DNA of 64,000 nucleotides from Pseudomonas sp. SID14000. GTDB taxonomy: Bacteria > Pseudomonadota > Gammaproteobacteria > Pseudomonadales > Pseudomonadaceae. The translations under genes were made by a program, and so were the position numbers. Where the stretch lies: assembly GCF_002165135.1 (NCBI RefSeq), contig NZ_NFZQ01000010.1, positions 1-64,000 of the forward strand, read 5' to 3'. Below the pieces are notes generated by a model. That model was given only the letters and a program-made list of their open reading frames with translations, did not search any database and was not told where the DNA came from. This document shows, in pieces, positions 36,065 to 44,522 of this stretch. Positions within the stretch are counted from its first letter, which is position 1; each line of letters starts with the position of its first letter.

Positions 36065-37267
36065 ATGCGCATTGCCTATTTCATCAACCAGTACCCGAAG
36101 GTCAGCCACAGTTTCATCCGCCGCGAGATCCTGGCGCTGGAGCGCCAGGGGGTAGAGGTGCAACGTATTGCCCTGCGCGGGTGGGACACCGAATTGCAGG
36201 ACGCTGAGGACACGAGCGAACGGGACAAGACCCGCTATGTGCTGCAAAGTGGCATCAAGGGCTTGCTGACACCGACCTGGCAGGTGTTGCGCACACAGCC
36301 GCGCCGGTTCTTCCAGGCGCTGTGGCTGGCCATGCGCCTTGGCCTGCGGGCCGACCGCGCCTGGCCCTACCACCTGGTCTACCTGGCCGAGGCCTGCCAG
36401 GTACTGCAGTGGTTGCAAGGAGGCGAGGCAGAACATGTGCACGCGCATTTCGGCACCAATTCCACCGAGGTGGTGATGCTGGCCAATGTGCTGGGCGGGC
36501 CAGCCTACAGCTTTACCGTGCACGGGCCGGAGGAGTTCGACAAGCCACAGTTCCTGCACATGGGCGAGAAGGTACGGCGTGCCGCTTTTGTCGCGGCGGT
36601 CAGCTCGTACGGGCGCAGTCAGTTGTTTCGTTGGGTGGCACACGACCACTGGGCCAAGGTGAAGGTAGTGCATTGCGGCCTTGAGCGCAGCTTCCATGAA
36701 GTGGCGCCGGTCAGCGTGCCCACGGCGCCGCGTCTGGTGTGCGTAGGCCGCCTGTGCGAACAGAAAGGGCAACTGCTGTTGCTCGAGGCCGCGCGCGTGC
36801 TGGCCGCACGGTCGATCGCCTTCGAGCTGGTGCTGGCCGGCGACGGTGAGATGCGTGGGCAGATCGAGACGTTGATTGCCCGGTACGGCTTGCAGCAGCA
36901 GGTGCGCATCACCGGCTGGATCAGCAGCGCACAGGTGCGCGAGGAAATACTTGCTGCCCGCGCATTGGTGCTGCCCAGCTTTGCCGAGGGTTTACCGGTG
37001 GTGATCATGGAGGCCATGGCCTTGCGCCGGCCAGTGCTGACCACCTATGTGGCAGGTATTCCCGAGCTGGTGCGGCCGGGCGAGAACGGTTGGCTGTTCC
37101 CCGCCGGCACCGTGGACGCGCTGGCGGTGGCCATGGCCGACTGCCTGGCGCAACCTGCCGAAGTGCTGCAGCGCATGGGCGAGGCTGGCCGCCAATATGT
37201 GCTGCAACGGCATGACATCGATACCGAGGCGGCCCGGCTGGCCGGTTATTTCAAGGCATCCGCATGA
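36065..37267 (+). CDS. Family 4 glycosyltransferase
   Basis: A 400-residue GT-B enzyme. The N-terminal acceptor domain starts MRIAYFINQYPKVSHSFIR. The C-terminal donor domain has RLVCVGRLCEQKGQLLLLE and the EX7E motif PSFAEGLPVVIMEAMA, the signature of GT4 retaining transferases. Colanic-acid type enzymes are the nearest in style. I start at ATG 36065 rather than the upstream TTG. Its last codons overlap the next start (ATGA), so the following transferase is translationally coupled. Confidence 0.86.
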   Translation: MRIAYFINQYPKVSHSFIRREILALERQGVEVQRIALRGWDTELQDAEDTSERDKTRYVLQSGIKGLLTPTWQVLRTQPRRFFQALWLAMRLGLRADRAWPYHLVYLAEACQVLQWLQGGEAEHVHAHFGTNSTEVVMLANVLGGPAYSFTVHGPEEFDKPQFLHMGEKVRRAAFVAAVSSYGRSQLFRWVAHDHWAKVKVVHCGLERSFHEVAPVSVPTAPRLVCVGRLCEQKGQLLLLEAARVLAARSIAFELVLAGDGEMRGQIETLIARYGLQQQVRITGWISSAQVREEILAARALVLPSFAEGLPVVIMEAMALRRPVLTTYVAGIPELVRPGENGWLFPAGTVDALAVAMADCLAQPAEVLQRMGEAGRQYVLQRHDIDTEAARLAGYFKASA

Positions 37268-38451
37268 TGAGTGTACTGGCTTGGTTACTGGGCATGCTGG
37301 CGGCCATCGTCCTGTTGCCGGTGCTGCTGCTGTTGGTGCAAGTGCTGATGGCCTGCCTGCCGGCGCGCGCGCAACCGTCGGGTAACAATGCTCGTCCGCA
37401 GGTGGCAGTGCTGGTGCCAGCCCATGACGAGGCTTCGATCATTCGTGCCACGCTGGCGAGCATTACCCCACAGTTGCGGCCTGGCGACCGCTTGCTGGTG
37501 GTGGCGGACAACTGCACTGACGACACTGCGCAGTTGGCGCGTGAGGCCGGTGCCGAAGTGGTGGAACGTCACGACGCGCAGTTGCGCGGCAAGGGCTACG
37601 CACTGGACTTTGGTGTGCGCCACCTGGCTGAGCAGCCGCCCGAGGTGGTGATCGTGGTGGATGCCGATTGTCAGGTGGGCGAGGGTGCGATCGAGCGCCT
37701 GGCGCGGCGCTACCGTGAGGTCGCTCGCCCGGTGCAGGCGCTGTACCTGATGCGCGCACCGGCAGGGGCTGGGCTGAAAGTGCAGGTTGCCGAGTTCGCC
37801 TGGCGGGTCAAGAACCTGGTACGCCCGCGTGGCTGGGCCCGGCTGGGCCTGCCTTGCCAGTTGATGGGCGCGGGCATGGCGTTCGGCTGGCGTGACCTGA
37901 ACTTGATCGATCTGGCCAACGGGCACCTGGTGGAGGATTTGAAGCTGGGCCTGGACCTGTGCCAGCAAGGCAAGCCGCCGGTGTTCTGCCCCGACGCCGT
38001 GGTCAGCAGCCTGTTCCCTGCCAGCCAGCAAGGCCTGGGTAGCCAGCGCACCCGCTGGGAACACGGGCACCTGGGTTTGATACTGGCCGACGCGCCCAGG
38101 CGTGCGCTGGCCGCAATCACCCAGCGTAACGGTAGCTTGCTGGCCATGACCCTTGACCTGCTGGTGCCTCCCTTGGCATTGCTGGTGCTGGCCCTGCTCG
38201 GGCTGAACCTGGTGGCCTGGCTGGCGTACCTGCTGTTCGGCCTGGCGGTACCTGCGTGGATCGCCCTCTGCGCGCTGGCATTGCTGGGCCTTGCCGTCGT
38301 GCTGGCCTGGGCGCGCTTCTGCCGCGAACTGATCCCCTTTTCCGTGCTGCTGTACGCGCCGTTTTACGCTGTAAGGAAGGTCCCCTTGTATCTGGGGTTC
38401 CTGATCAAACGCCAGGTTGAATGGGTACGTTCGAAACGGGATGAAGACTGA
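37264..38451 (+). CDS. Membrane family 2 glycosyltransferase
   Basis: A 395-residue inner-membrane GT2. An N-terminal membrane helix (WLLGMLAAIVLLPVLLLL) is followed by the catalytic domain QVAVLVPAHDEASIIRATL, VVADNCTDDT and the metal site VIVVDADCQV. The acceptor motif is of the QxxRW type (SQRTRWEHG), as in processive cellulose- or hyaluronan-synthase-like enzymes. Three or four C-terminal helices follow. It starts in ATGA with the previous gene and ends in TGATG with the next. Confidence 0.83.
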   Translation: MMSVLAWLLGMLAAIVLLPVLLLLVQVLMACLPARAQPSGNNARPQVAVLVPAHDEASIIRATLASITPQLRPGDRLLVVADNCTDDTAQLAREAGAEVVERHDAQLRGKGYALDFGVRHLAEQPPEVVIVVDADCQVGEGAIERLARRYREVARPVQALYLMRAPAGAGLKVQVAEFAWRVKNLVRPRGWARLGLPCQLMGAGMAFGWRDLNLIDLANGHLVEDLKLGLDLCQQGKPPVFCPDAVVSSLFPASQQGLGSQRTRWEHGHLGLILADAPRRALAAITQRNGSLLAMTLDLLVPPLALLVLALLGLNLVAWLAYLLFGLAVPAWIALCALALLGLAVVLAWARFCRELIPFSVLLYAPFYAVRKVPLYLGFLIKRQVEWVRSKRDED

Positions 38452-39203
38452 TGGCTGAGTGGCAGAAACGCTGGAATACCCTTATAGGCAAGCTCGAAGT
38501 GGTGGCTGATGCCGCTGCCGCGCAGCGCCTGCTCGACAGGCTGACCACCCCGCAAACTCCGACCGTGCTGGGCTTCGTCAATGCCCATGCAATGAATCTG
38601 GTGGTACGCGATGGCGCGTACCACCAGGCATTGTCTGCGGCTGACGTGCTGCTGCGCGACGGTTCCGGCATGGCGATCCTGTATCGCCGGCTGGGGCTTG
38701 AACCCGGGTTCAACATGAACGGTACCGACTTCATTCCCAGGCTCATGGCTGCCTACCGTGGTCGGCGGGTCGCGTTCTGGGGCACCCGGCAACCTTACCT
38801 GGAGCAGGCCGTGCAGCGCAGTGCAGCCCTGTTCGGAGTGGTGCCGGTGTCGGTTCACGATGGCTTTGCCAGCGTCGATACCTACCTGCAACTGGCCAGA
38901 GAGCAGCAACCGGAGCTGATCGTGCTGGGCATGGGGATGCCCAGGCAGGAGGCTGTGGCGGCGAGGCTGGTGGCCACAGGCGGGCCGTGCCTGATCGTGT
39001 GCGGCGGCGCGATCCTGGATTTTCTCGGCGGCAAGGTCAGCCGGGCGCCCGAGTGGCTGCGGCGGTTGGGCGGGGAGTGGCTGTACCGGCTATTACGCGA
39101 GCCGAAGCGCTTGTTCATGCGCTATGTGGTGGGCAACCCGTTGTTCCTGCTGCGTACCCTGCTGTATAGCCGGGGCGGGGGGGCGACTCGGCGCACCGTC
39201 TGA
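38451..39203 (+). CDS. WecG/TagA/CpsF-family glycosyltransferase
   Basis: A 250-residue GT26 enzyme, coupled to the preceding gene by a TGATG overlap. Family segments are VLGFVNAHAMNLVVRD, ADVLLRDGSGMAILYRR with the conserved catalytic Asp, and VLGMGMPRQEAVAA then CGGAILDFLGGKVSRAPEW. Enzymes of this family add the second sugar, often ManNAc-type, to the undecaprenyl-linked first sugar. Here the first sugar would come from the phosphotransferase encoded next. Confidence 0.88.
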   Translation: MAEWQKRWNTLIGKLEVVADAAAAQRLLDRLTTPQTPTVLGFVNAHAMNLVVRDGAYHQALSAADVLLRDGSGMAILYRRLGLEPGFNMNGTDFIPRLMAAYRGRRVAFWGTRQPYLEQAVQRSAALFGVVPVSVHDGFASVDTYLQLAREQQPELIVLGMGMPRQEAVAARLVATGGPCLIVCGGAILDFLGGKVSRAPEWLRRLGGEWLYRLLREPKRLFMRYVVGNPLFLLRTLLYSRGGGATRRTV

Positions 39204-39377
39204 GTCGGCCAGATCTGCGTGGGTGGTGATTCCGGGCACACTGATGGCGGGTGGCTGCTACAGTGAGATCAGGGGCTTGGGCTGCACGGTTCTGGTTCAC
39301 TGGCTTTGCATGAGCTGTTGTCAGGACTGGCTGTTTGATCGAAGGCACCTGCTGTGCGCAAATCGATGAGGTCTGAA

Positions 39378-40799
39378 ATGGTTTTCGAACCCAGAAGCAG
39401 TCGTTCCTTACTGCAGAGAAGAAGCAGCGTAAGTAACGCCATTCAGGCCGGCCTCGATGGAATTGCAGTCACCGGTATTGCCTGGTACCTGATCTACGAC
39501 CAGTTTGGCTACATCACTTCCGATTACGTGATCATGCTGCTGTTGCTGATTGGCGCACTGGCAGTCATCTACGACCATTATGCGATCTACCGTACCAACG
39601 TCGGGCTTTCCATCAAGGCTTTCCGGCTGTTCAAGGCCTGGTCGGCAACCTTTTGCTTCCTGGTGGTCATGGCCTTCCTTACCAAACAGAGTGAAACCTA
39701 TTCGCGGCTGTTGGTCGTGCAGTTGTTCATCATTGGCTACATCGCCCAGTTATTCCTGCACTTTGCCGTGCGTGAACTGCAAAAGCGCTTTACCGCCCAT
39801 GCACGCCTGGACAACGCCTTGATCATTGGCGCCGGCGACCTTGCCAACTTCCTGTATCAGAAAATCAGCAACAACCCCTGGTTCGGCGAGCGTGTGCTGG
39901 GTTGCGTCCTGATCGCCAAGGCCGATGAGCCGGGGCGCGAAGGTGCCGAAGGCAAGCAGCGCCTGCCGGTGCTCGGGCATATTGCCGAACTCGACGATAT
40001 CGTGGCGCGCTACGGCATCCGCACGGTGTACCTGGTGACCCCGCTGGGCGGTTCCGAGGTCATCAACGATGTCTATTTCAAGTTGCTCGACAAGTGCATT
40101 GCGGTGAACTGGGTGCCGGATATCTTCTCGTTGCGCCTGATCAACCACAGCGTGCGGGAAATTGCCGGCATTCCTGTGTTGACCTTGTCGGAAACACCGC
40201 TGACGGGCATGAGCCTGTTCCTGAAGAACCTCGAGGACAGAGTGCTGGCGGCGCTGATCCTGCTGGTTGCATCGCCGGTGTTGCTGGCCGTTGCAGTGGC
40301 CATCAAGCTCGATAGCCGCGGCCCGGTGTTCTTCCGCCAGGAACGTACCGGCTGGACCGGGGAAGCATTCCGCATCTGGAAGTTCAGGAGCATGCATGTC
40401 CACCAGCCGGAAGAGGGTGTGGTCAAGCAGGCGCAGAAGAACGACCCGCGGCTGACCCGGGTTGGCGCCTTTATCCGCCGTACCAGCCTGGATGAACTGC
40501 CGCAATTGTTCAATGTGCTGACCGGGGAGATGTCGCTGGTAGGGCCACGGCCGCATGCGTTGCAACATGACACGTTGTATTCGCAGGACATCGTCGACTA
40601 CTTTGCCCGCCACAACATCAAGCCAGGCATGACCGGCCTGGCGCAAGTGCGCGGGTTCAGGGGCGAGACCAAGGATATCGAGCAGATGATCCAGCGGGTG
40701 GACTCGGACATCGAGTACATCAACAACTGGTCGCTGTGGCTGGATTTCGTGATTCTGGTGCGCACGTTGAATGCGTTTACTGGCAAGCAGGCTTACTGA
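39378..40799 (+). CDS. Undecaprenyl-phosphate sugar phosphotransferase (WcaJ-like)
   Basis: A 473-residue initiating transferase of the polymer. About four to five N-terminal membrane helices (residues 30-125) are followed by a CoA-binding-like middle domain (ALIIGAGDLANFLYQKI) and a C-terminal bacterial sugar transferase domain with FFRQERTGW, FRIWKFRSM, RRTSLDELPQLFNVLTGEM and VGPRPH. It loads a hexose-1-phosphate, probably glucose or galactose, onto undecaprenyl phosphate. I chose ATG 39378, where GAGG sits 6 bases upstream, over the in-frame starts at 39354 and 39366. Last gene of the locus. Confidence 0.9.
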   Translation: MVFEPRSSRSLLQRRSSVSNAIQAGLDGIAVTGIAWYLIYDQFGYITSDYVIMLLLLIGALAVIYDHYAIYRTNVGLSIKAFRLFKAWSATFCFLVVMAFLTKQSETYSRLLVVQLFIIGYIAQLFLHFAVRELQKRFTAHARLDNALIIGAGDLANFLYQKISNNPWFGERVLGCVLIAKADEPGREGAEGKQRLPVLGHIAELDDIVARYGIRTVYLVTPLGGSEVINDVYFKLLDKCIAVNWVPDIFSLRLINHSVREIAGIPVLTLSETPLTGMSLFLKNLEDRVLAALILLVASPVLLAVAVAIKLDSRGPVFFRQERTGWTGEAFRIWKFRSMHVHQPEEGVVKQAQKNDPRLTRVGAFIRRTSLDELPQLFNVLTGEMSLVGPRPHALQHDTLYSQDIVDYFARHNIKPGMTGLAQVRGFRGETKDIEQMIQRVDSDIEYINNWSLWLDFVILVRTLNAFTGKQAY

Positions 40800-40845
40800 G
40801 ACAAATGCTGCGAGGCGCTTGCCGTGAGAACTGCATTGCCTATGC

Positions 40846-40908
40846 GATCGAGCGCCGCCCGCGCGGCGCTTCGCGGGGCAAGCCCGCTCCCACATTTGTT
40901 GCAACGTG
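40846..40908. repeat. Left arm of a 63-base perfect inverted repeat (REP-derived)
   Basis: This arm is exactly complementary to 41035-41097 over all 63 bases. It contains a REP core (gcgcttcgcggggcaagccc) plus flanks shared by both arms, including gcaacgtg at the inner end. The two arms enclose 126 bases with no recognisable gene. The 333-base gap 40800-41132 between the phosphotransferase and the LysR gene holds nothing else. Confidence 0.9.
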
Positions 40909-41034
40909 GCCATGCCTGTGGGAGAGGCGTTGCCTGCTTTGGTGGAGAGTTTGAGACTGCCGAGACGGCGGTAGCGCCAGCCGGGAAACCGCGTCAAGGC
41001 AACAAGGCTGGCAACCATGGCCTGACAGGTTCGG

Positions 41035-41097
41035 CACGTTGCAACAAATGTGGGAGCGGGCTTGCCCCGCGAAGCGCCGCGCGGGCGGCGCTCGATC
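41035..41097. repeat. Right arm of the 63-base perfect inverted repeat
   Basis: Exact complement of 40846-40908. With the left arm it can form a very long hairpin at the end of two convergent transcription units, so it may act as a bidirectional terminator or a supercoiling-sensitive site. Confidence 0.9.
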
Positions 41098-41132
41098 TTC
41101 GCCCCCCCACAAGGCTCAAGGCATTCACCAAT

Positions 41133-42074
41133 CTATACCTTCGTGAGCGGGTGCAGCTCCCTGAACCCCCGTGCTTCCTCCACCAGCCAGTCATGCACCG
41201 CCCGTGCCCCCGGCTGGTTCAACCCACCCGGCGGGTAATGCACCACATAGCGCTTGTGATTGGCGATCGGCACCCCGAACGGCACGATCAGCGCACCGCG
41301 CTCCAGTTCGTCGTTGAGCAGTGTGCGCCGGGCAATCGCAACGCCAATGCCGGCAATCGCCGCCTCGATGGTCAGGTGGTTGCGGTTGAAGGTGTGCCCG
41401 CGTCGCACATCCAGGCCAGCGGCGCCGATGCCCTCCAGGTAGTACTCCCATTCGGCATATTCCGAACTGCCGCGCCAGGCCGTGATGTCATGCAGCAGCG
41501 GGTAGTGCACCAGGTCCGCCGGCCCGTGCAGTGGCGGGCGCCCCCGTAGCAAGGTAGGGGAACACACGGGGAAGATCTGCTCGTCCAGCAGCGGCGTCGA
41601 GAGCATGCCGGGGTAGCTGCCATCGTTCAGGTCGATGGCCAGATCGAAATCGCCCGGGGTCAACGCCTGGGCACTGTCTTCGGCCACCAGGCGTAGCTCG
41701 ATGTCCGGGTAGCGTTGTTGAAAGCGCGGCAGGCGGGGCGTGAGCCATTTGGCCAGAAACGACGGGATCGAGCGCAGGCGCAGGGTGCCGCGGATTTCAC
41801 CGGCGTCCAGGCGCAGCAGTTCGGCTTCGATGCTGCCGTAGGCTTCGGCCACCGTCTGCGCCAGGCGTTGCCCTTCGGCGCTCAGCTCCACACCGCGTGC
41901 CCGGCGCAGGAACAGCCGGTAGCCCAGGCGCTCTTCCAGCTGGCGCATCTGCTGGCTGACTGCGCCCGGGGTGATGTGCAGCTCTTCGGCACAGCGGGTG
42001 AAGGACAGGTGCCGGGCCGCACAGGCGAATACATGCAGCCACACAAACATCTGGCCATTGAGTTGTCGTCGCAT
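41133..42074 (-). CDS. LysR-family regulator (GcvA-like) next to serine dehydratase
   Basis: A 313-residue regulator. It opens MFVWLHVFACAARHLSFTR with the helix-turn-helix CAEELHITPGAVSQQMRQL and a LFLRRARGVELSAEG wing. The effector domain includes DFDLAIDLNDGSYPGM. It is divergent from the L-serine dehydratase gene 147 bases away, and a perfect dyad lies 2 bases upstream of its start codon. A serine- or glycine-responsive activator of the dehydratase is the natural reading. Confidence 0.86.
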   Translation of the reverse strand: MRRQLNGQMFVWLHVFACAARHLSFTRCAEELHITPGAVSQQMRQLEERLGYRLFLRRARGVELSAEGQRLAQTVAEAYGSIEAELLRLDAGEIRGTLRLRSIPSFLAKWLTPRLPRFQQRYPDIELRLVAEDSAQALTPGDFDLAIDLNDGSYPGMLSTPLLDEQIFPVCSPTLLRGRPPLHGPADLVHYPLLHDITAWRGSSEYAEWEYYLEGIGAAGLDVRRGHTFNRNHLTIEAAIAGIGVAIARRTLLNDELERGALIVPFGVPIANHKRYVVHYPPGGLNQPGARAVHDWLVEEARGFRELHPLTKV

Positions 42075-42076
42075 CG

Positions 42077-42091
42077 TTTAGTACCACTAAA
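42077..42091. promoter_or_regulatory. LysR operator candidate, TTTAGT-N3-ACTAAA
   Basis: The sequence TTTAGTACCACTAAA is a perfect 6-base dyad directly before the LysR start. It is of the kind seen upstream of GcvA-like regulators and would allow repression of the regulator itself and activation of the divergent serine dehydratase gene. Confidence 0.55.
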
Positions 42092-42221
42092 GCCTTGCTT
42101 AGGAAGTTTCGTTGGTCATCCGTGAGCTAGCGCGGCAGTATCGCGCAAAATCGCAATACCGCTCAATTTTTCTAGATAACCGTGCTGCGGCGTCATACCC
42201 GGGGTACGGTCAGGCATTAGC

Positions 42222-43598
42222 ATGGCTATCAGTGTTTTCGACCTTTTCAAAATCGGCATCGGGCCGTCCAGTTCCCACACCGTCGGCCCGATGCGGGCGG
42301 CGGCTACTTTTGCCCAGGCCCTGCGCGAACAAGGGCTGCTGGCCCGGGCAACCCGTGTCGAGGTGCGGCTGTACGGGTCGCTGTCGGCCACCGGGGTTGG
42401 CCACGCCACCGATCGCGCCTGCCTGCTCGGCCTGATGGGGCAGTGGCCGGACCGTATCGACCCGGCCACTATCGAGTCGCGCATTGGCCAGGTGATGCAA
42501 GAGCACTGCCTGATGCTCGATGGTAGCCACCCGCTGGCGTTCGACTACAGCCGCGACATGCTGTTGCTCGACGAGAACCTGCCGTACCACCCCAATGCCA
42601 TGAGCCTGGAAGCCATGGACGGGCAGGGCAGCCTGTTGCGCCAGACCTACTATTCGGTGGGCGGTGGCTTTATCGTCGAGCAAGCCGAGATCGATGCGCC
42701 AGCAGTCGAAGCGAATGCGGTGGTGTTGCCGTACGAGTTCGACAGTGCTGCGCAGTTGCTGGCCTTGTGCAAGGCCCATGGCCTGAGTGTGGCGCAGCTG
42801 ATGATGGCCAACGAATGTGCCTGGCGCCCGGAGGCCGAGGTGCGTGAGGGCTTGTTGCGGATCTGGGCGGCCATGCGTGAATGCGTTGACAACGGCTTGC
42901 GCAACGAAGGCATCCTGCCTGGCGGGTTACACGTCAAGCGCCGTGCGGCGCGGCTGCATCGCAGCCTGCAGGAGCTGGGCAAGCCCAACGTGATCGGTTC
43001 CACCCTCAGTGCCATGGAGTGGGTCAACCTGTTCGCCCTGGCGGTGAATGAGGAGAACGCCGCCGGCGGGCGCATGGTCACGGCGCCTACCAATGGTGCG
43101 GCTGGCATCATCCCGGCGGTGCTGCACTACTACATGAAGTTCAACCCGGGCGCGTGCGACGCGGACGTGGTGGACTTCCTGCTGGCAGCGGCGGCGGTCG
43201 GCATCCTGTGCAAGAAGAACGCGTCCATTTCCGGGGCCGAGGTTGGCTGCCAGGGCGAGGTGGGCTCGGCCTGTTCGATGGCCGCTGCCGGCCTGGCCCA
43301 GGTGCTGGGTGCTACACCGCCGCAACTGGAAAACGCGGCCGAGATTGCTTTGGAGCACAACCTTGGTCTGACGTGCGACCCGGTGGGTGGCCTGGTGCAG
43401 GTGCCGTGCATCGAGCGCAATGCGATTGCAGCGGTGAAAGCGATCAACGCCGTACAGATGGCGTTGCGTGGGGATGGCGAGCATTTCATCTCGCTTGACC
43501 GGGTGATCCGCACCATGCGTGATACCGGGGCGGACATGCATGCCAACTACAAGGAGACCTCGCGCGGCGGCCTGGCCGTTGCCTTCGTCGAATGTTGA
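42222..43598 (+). CDS. sdaB: L-serine ammonia-lyase (iron-sulfur)
   Basis: A 458-residue single-chain L-serine dehydratase that turns L-serine into pyruvate and ammonia. The N-terminal domain begins DLFKIGIGPSSSHTVGPMR, the family hallmark. The C-terminal catalytic half has NAASGRM-like NEENAAGGRMVTAPTNG and the iron-sulfur cysteine segments GILCKKNASISGAEVGCQG and LGLTCDPVGGLVQVPCIER. Length and motifs are complete. The symbol could equally be sdaA; both names are used for this type. Probable control by the divergent LysR regulator. Confidence 0.93.
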   Translation: MAISVFDLFKIGIGPSSSHTVGPMRAAATFAQALREQGLLARATRVEVRLYGSLSATGVGHATDRACLLGLMGQWPDRIDPATIESRIGQVMQEHCLMLDGSHPLAFDYSRDMLLLDENLPYHPNAMSLEAMDGQGSLLRQTYYSVGGGFIVEQAEIDAPAVEANAVVLPYEFDSAAQLLALCKAHGLSVAQLMMANECAWRPEAEVREGLLRIWAAMRECVDNGLRNEGILPGGLHVKRRAARLHRSLQELGKPNVIGSTLSAMEWVNLFALAVNEENAAGGRMVTAPTNGAAGIIPAVLHYYMKFNPGACDADVVDFLLAAAAVGILCKKNASISGAEVGCQGEVGSACSMAAAGLAQVLGATPPQLENAAEIALEHNLGLTCDPVGGLVQVPCIERNAIAAVKAINAVQMALRGDGEHFISLDRVIRTMRDTGADMHANYKETSRGGLAVAFVEC

Positions 43599-43608
43599 TG
43601 CGGTCAAC

Positions 43609-43723
43609 TGTAGGAGCGGCCTTGTGTCGCGAAAGGGCTGCAAAGCAGCCCCAGCGATTTCAGCTTGAATCCGAGGATCTGGGGGCGCTCCGCGCCCCAT
43701 CGCGACACAAGGCCGCTCCTACA
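43609..43723. repeat. REP-like palindrome pair with inner hairpins
   Basis: Outer arms tgtaggagcggccttgtgtc and its complement enclose two small hairpins, gggctgc-aaa-gcagccc and gggcgctccgcgccc. It lies between the convergent serine dehydratase and DUF3313 genes and likely serves as a two-way terminator. Confidence 0.8.
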
Positions 43724-43738
43724 TGGACCAGTGAGGCT

Positions 43739-44416
43739 TTAGCGGGCTTTCTGTTTCGCTTCCAGGAAGCTGGCGCGCATGTCCTTGGCCCAGCCATCCA
43801 GCACCGGCTTGACGTCATTCAGGGTCAGCTTCGTGGTCTTGTTCTCCAGTTCCTGCCCCGTGCCCTTGCGCACGACCTGGGCCAGCACTTTCTGACTGGA
43901 ACCATCGAGGAACGCAGCCTCCACCCCGACATCCACCTCCTGGTCGCGGCCGCCCATGGCGGTGTTCACGCCGGCTGAAATCAGCGCGATAGGAATGACT
44001 TCATAGGGCTTGAGGCCCTCGTTGCTGGTGGACACGGCAGTAATGGCCGGACGCACCACGATCACACCCGGGCCGGGGCCCTTGGCCAGCGGTACGACGC
44101 TGCCCATCTCACGGCGCAGCGCTTCGTTGAAGTAACGGGTGATGTCCTGCAGCGTCTGCGTCGAGATGACCTCCGTCGGCTGCGGCTTTGGGTAGAACTG
44201 GCTGGGCTCGATGAACACCTGGCTGTACTGGTTGACGTTGACCTTGGGGTCGATCCAGCGCATCACCGGGTCACCCGACGGGCTCTTGGTTTCCTGCAGC
44301 CGGCTGTAATCCTTGAGGAAGCCGGAATAGTCCTTGGGGTCCACGCGATTGCTGGAGCAGGCGGCCATGGTTAGCAGTGCGGCGCACAACAGGGTAATGC
44401 GGGGCAATGATTTCAT
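43739..44416 (-). CDS. DUF3313 lipoprotein
   Basis: A 225-residue lipoprotein. The signal (MKSLPRITLLCAALLTMAA) ends in a lipobox with the cysteine in MAACSS. The mature part has the DUF3313 pattern YSGFLKDYSRLQE, VFIEPSQFYPKPQPTEVIS, and a C-terminal region with IALISAGVNTAMGGRDQEVD. There is no lysine/aspartate retention detail that would fix inner or outer membrane. The family function is unknown. I moved the start from an upstream in-frame codon at 44494 to the ATG at 44416, which begins a proper signal peptide. Confidence 0.8.
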   Translation of the reverse strand: MKSLPRITLLCAALLTMAACSSNRVDPKDYSGFLKDYSRLQETKSPSGDPVMRWIDPKVNVNQYSQVFIEPSQFYPKPQPTEVISTQTLQDITRYFNEALRREMGSVVPLAKGPGPGVIVVRPAITAVSTSNEGLKPYEVIPIALISAGVNTAMGGRDQEVDVGVEAAFLDGSSQKVLAQVVRKGTGQELENKTTKLTLNDVKPVLDGWAKDMRASFLEAKQKAR

Positions 44417-44522
44417 GATGAAAATGCATCCATGATAGGTCGGCCAGAACAACGCTAGCAGGTGCGTGACAGTTGGCCAGTGGGTAGGTTCCAATCCTTT
44501 GTGAAAAGGTAAAACTTGCGGC

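Noticed and set aside
39750-41018. 422-codon reverse frame over the phosphotransferase gene
   Set aside because: It covers the conserved sugar transferase domain in antisense and includes the inverted repeat region. No homology is apparent.
40909-41034. Possible gene or small RNA inside the 63-base inverted repeat
   Set aside because: The 126 bases contain no open frame with a ribosome binding site and no promoter or terminator pattern of its own, so nothing can be supported.
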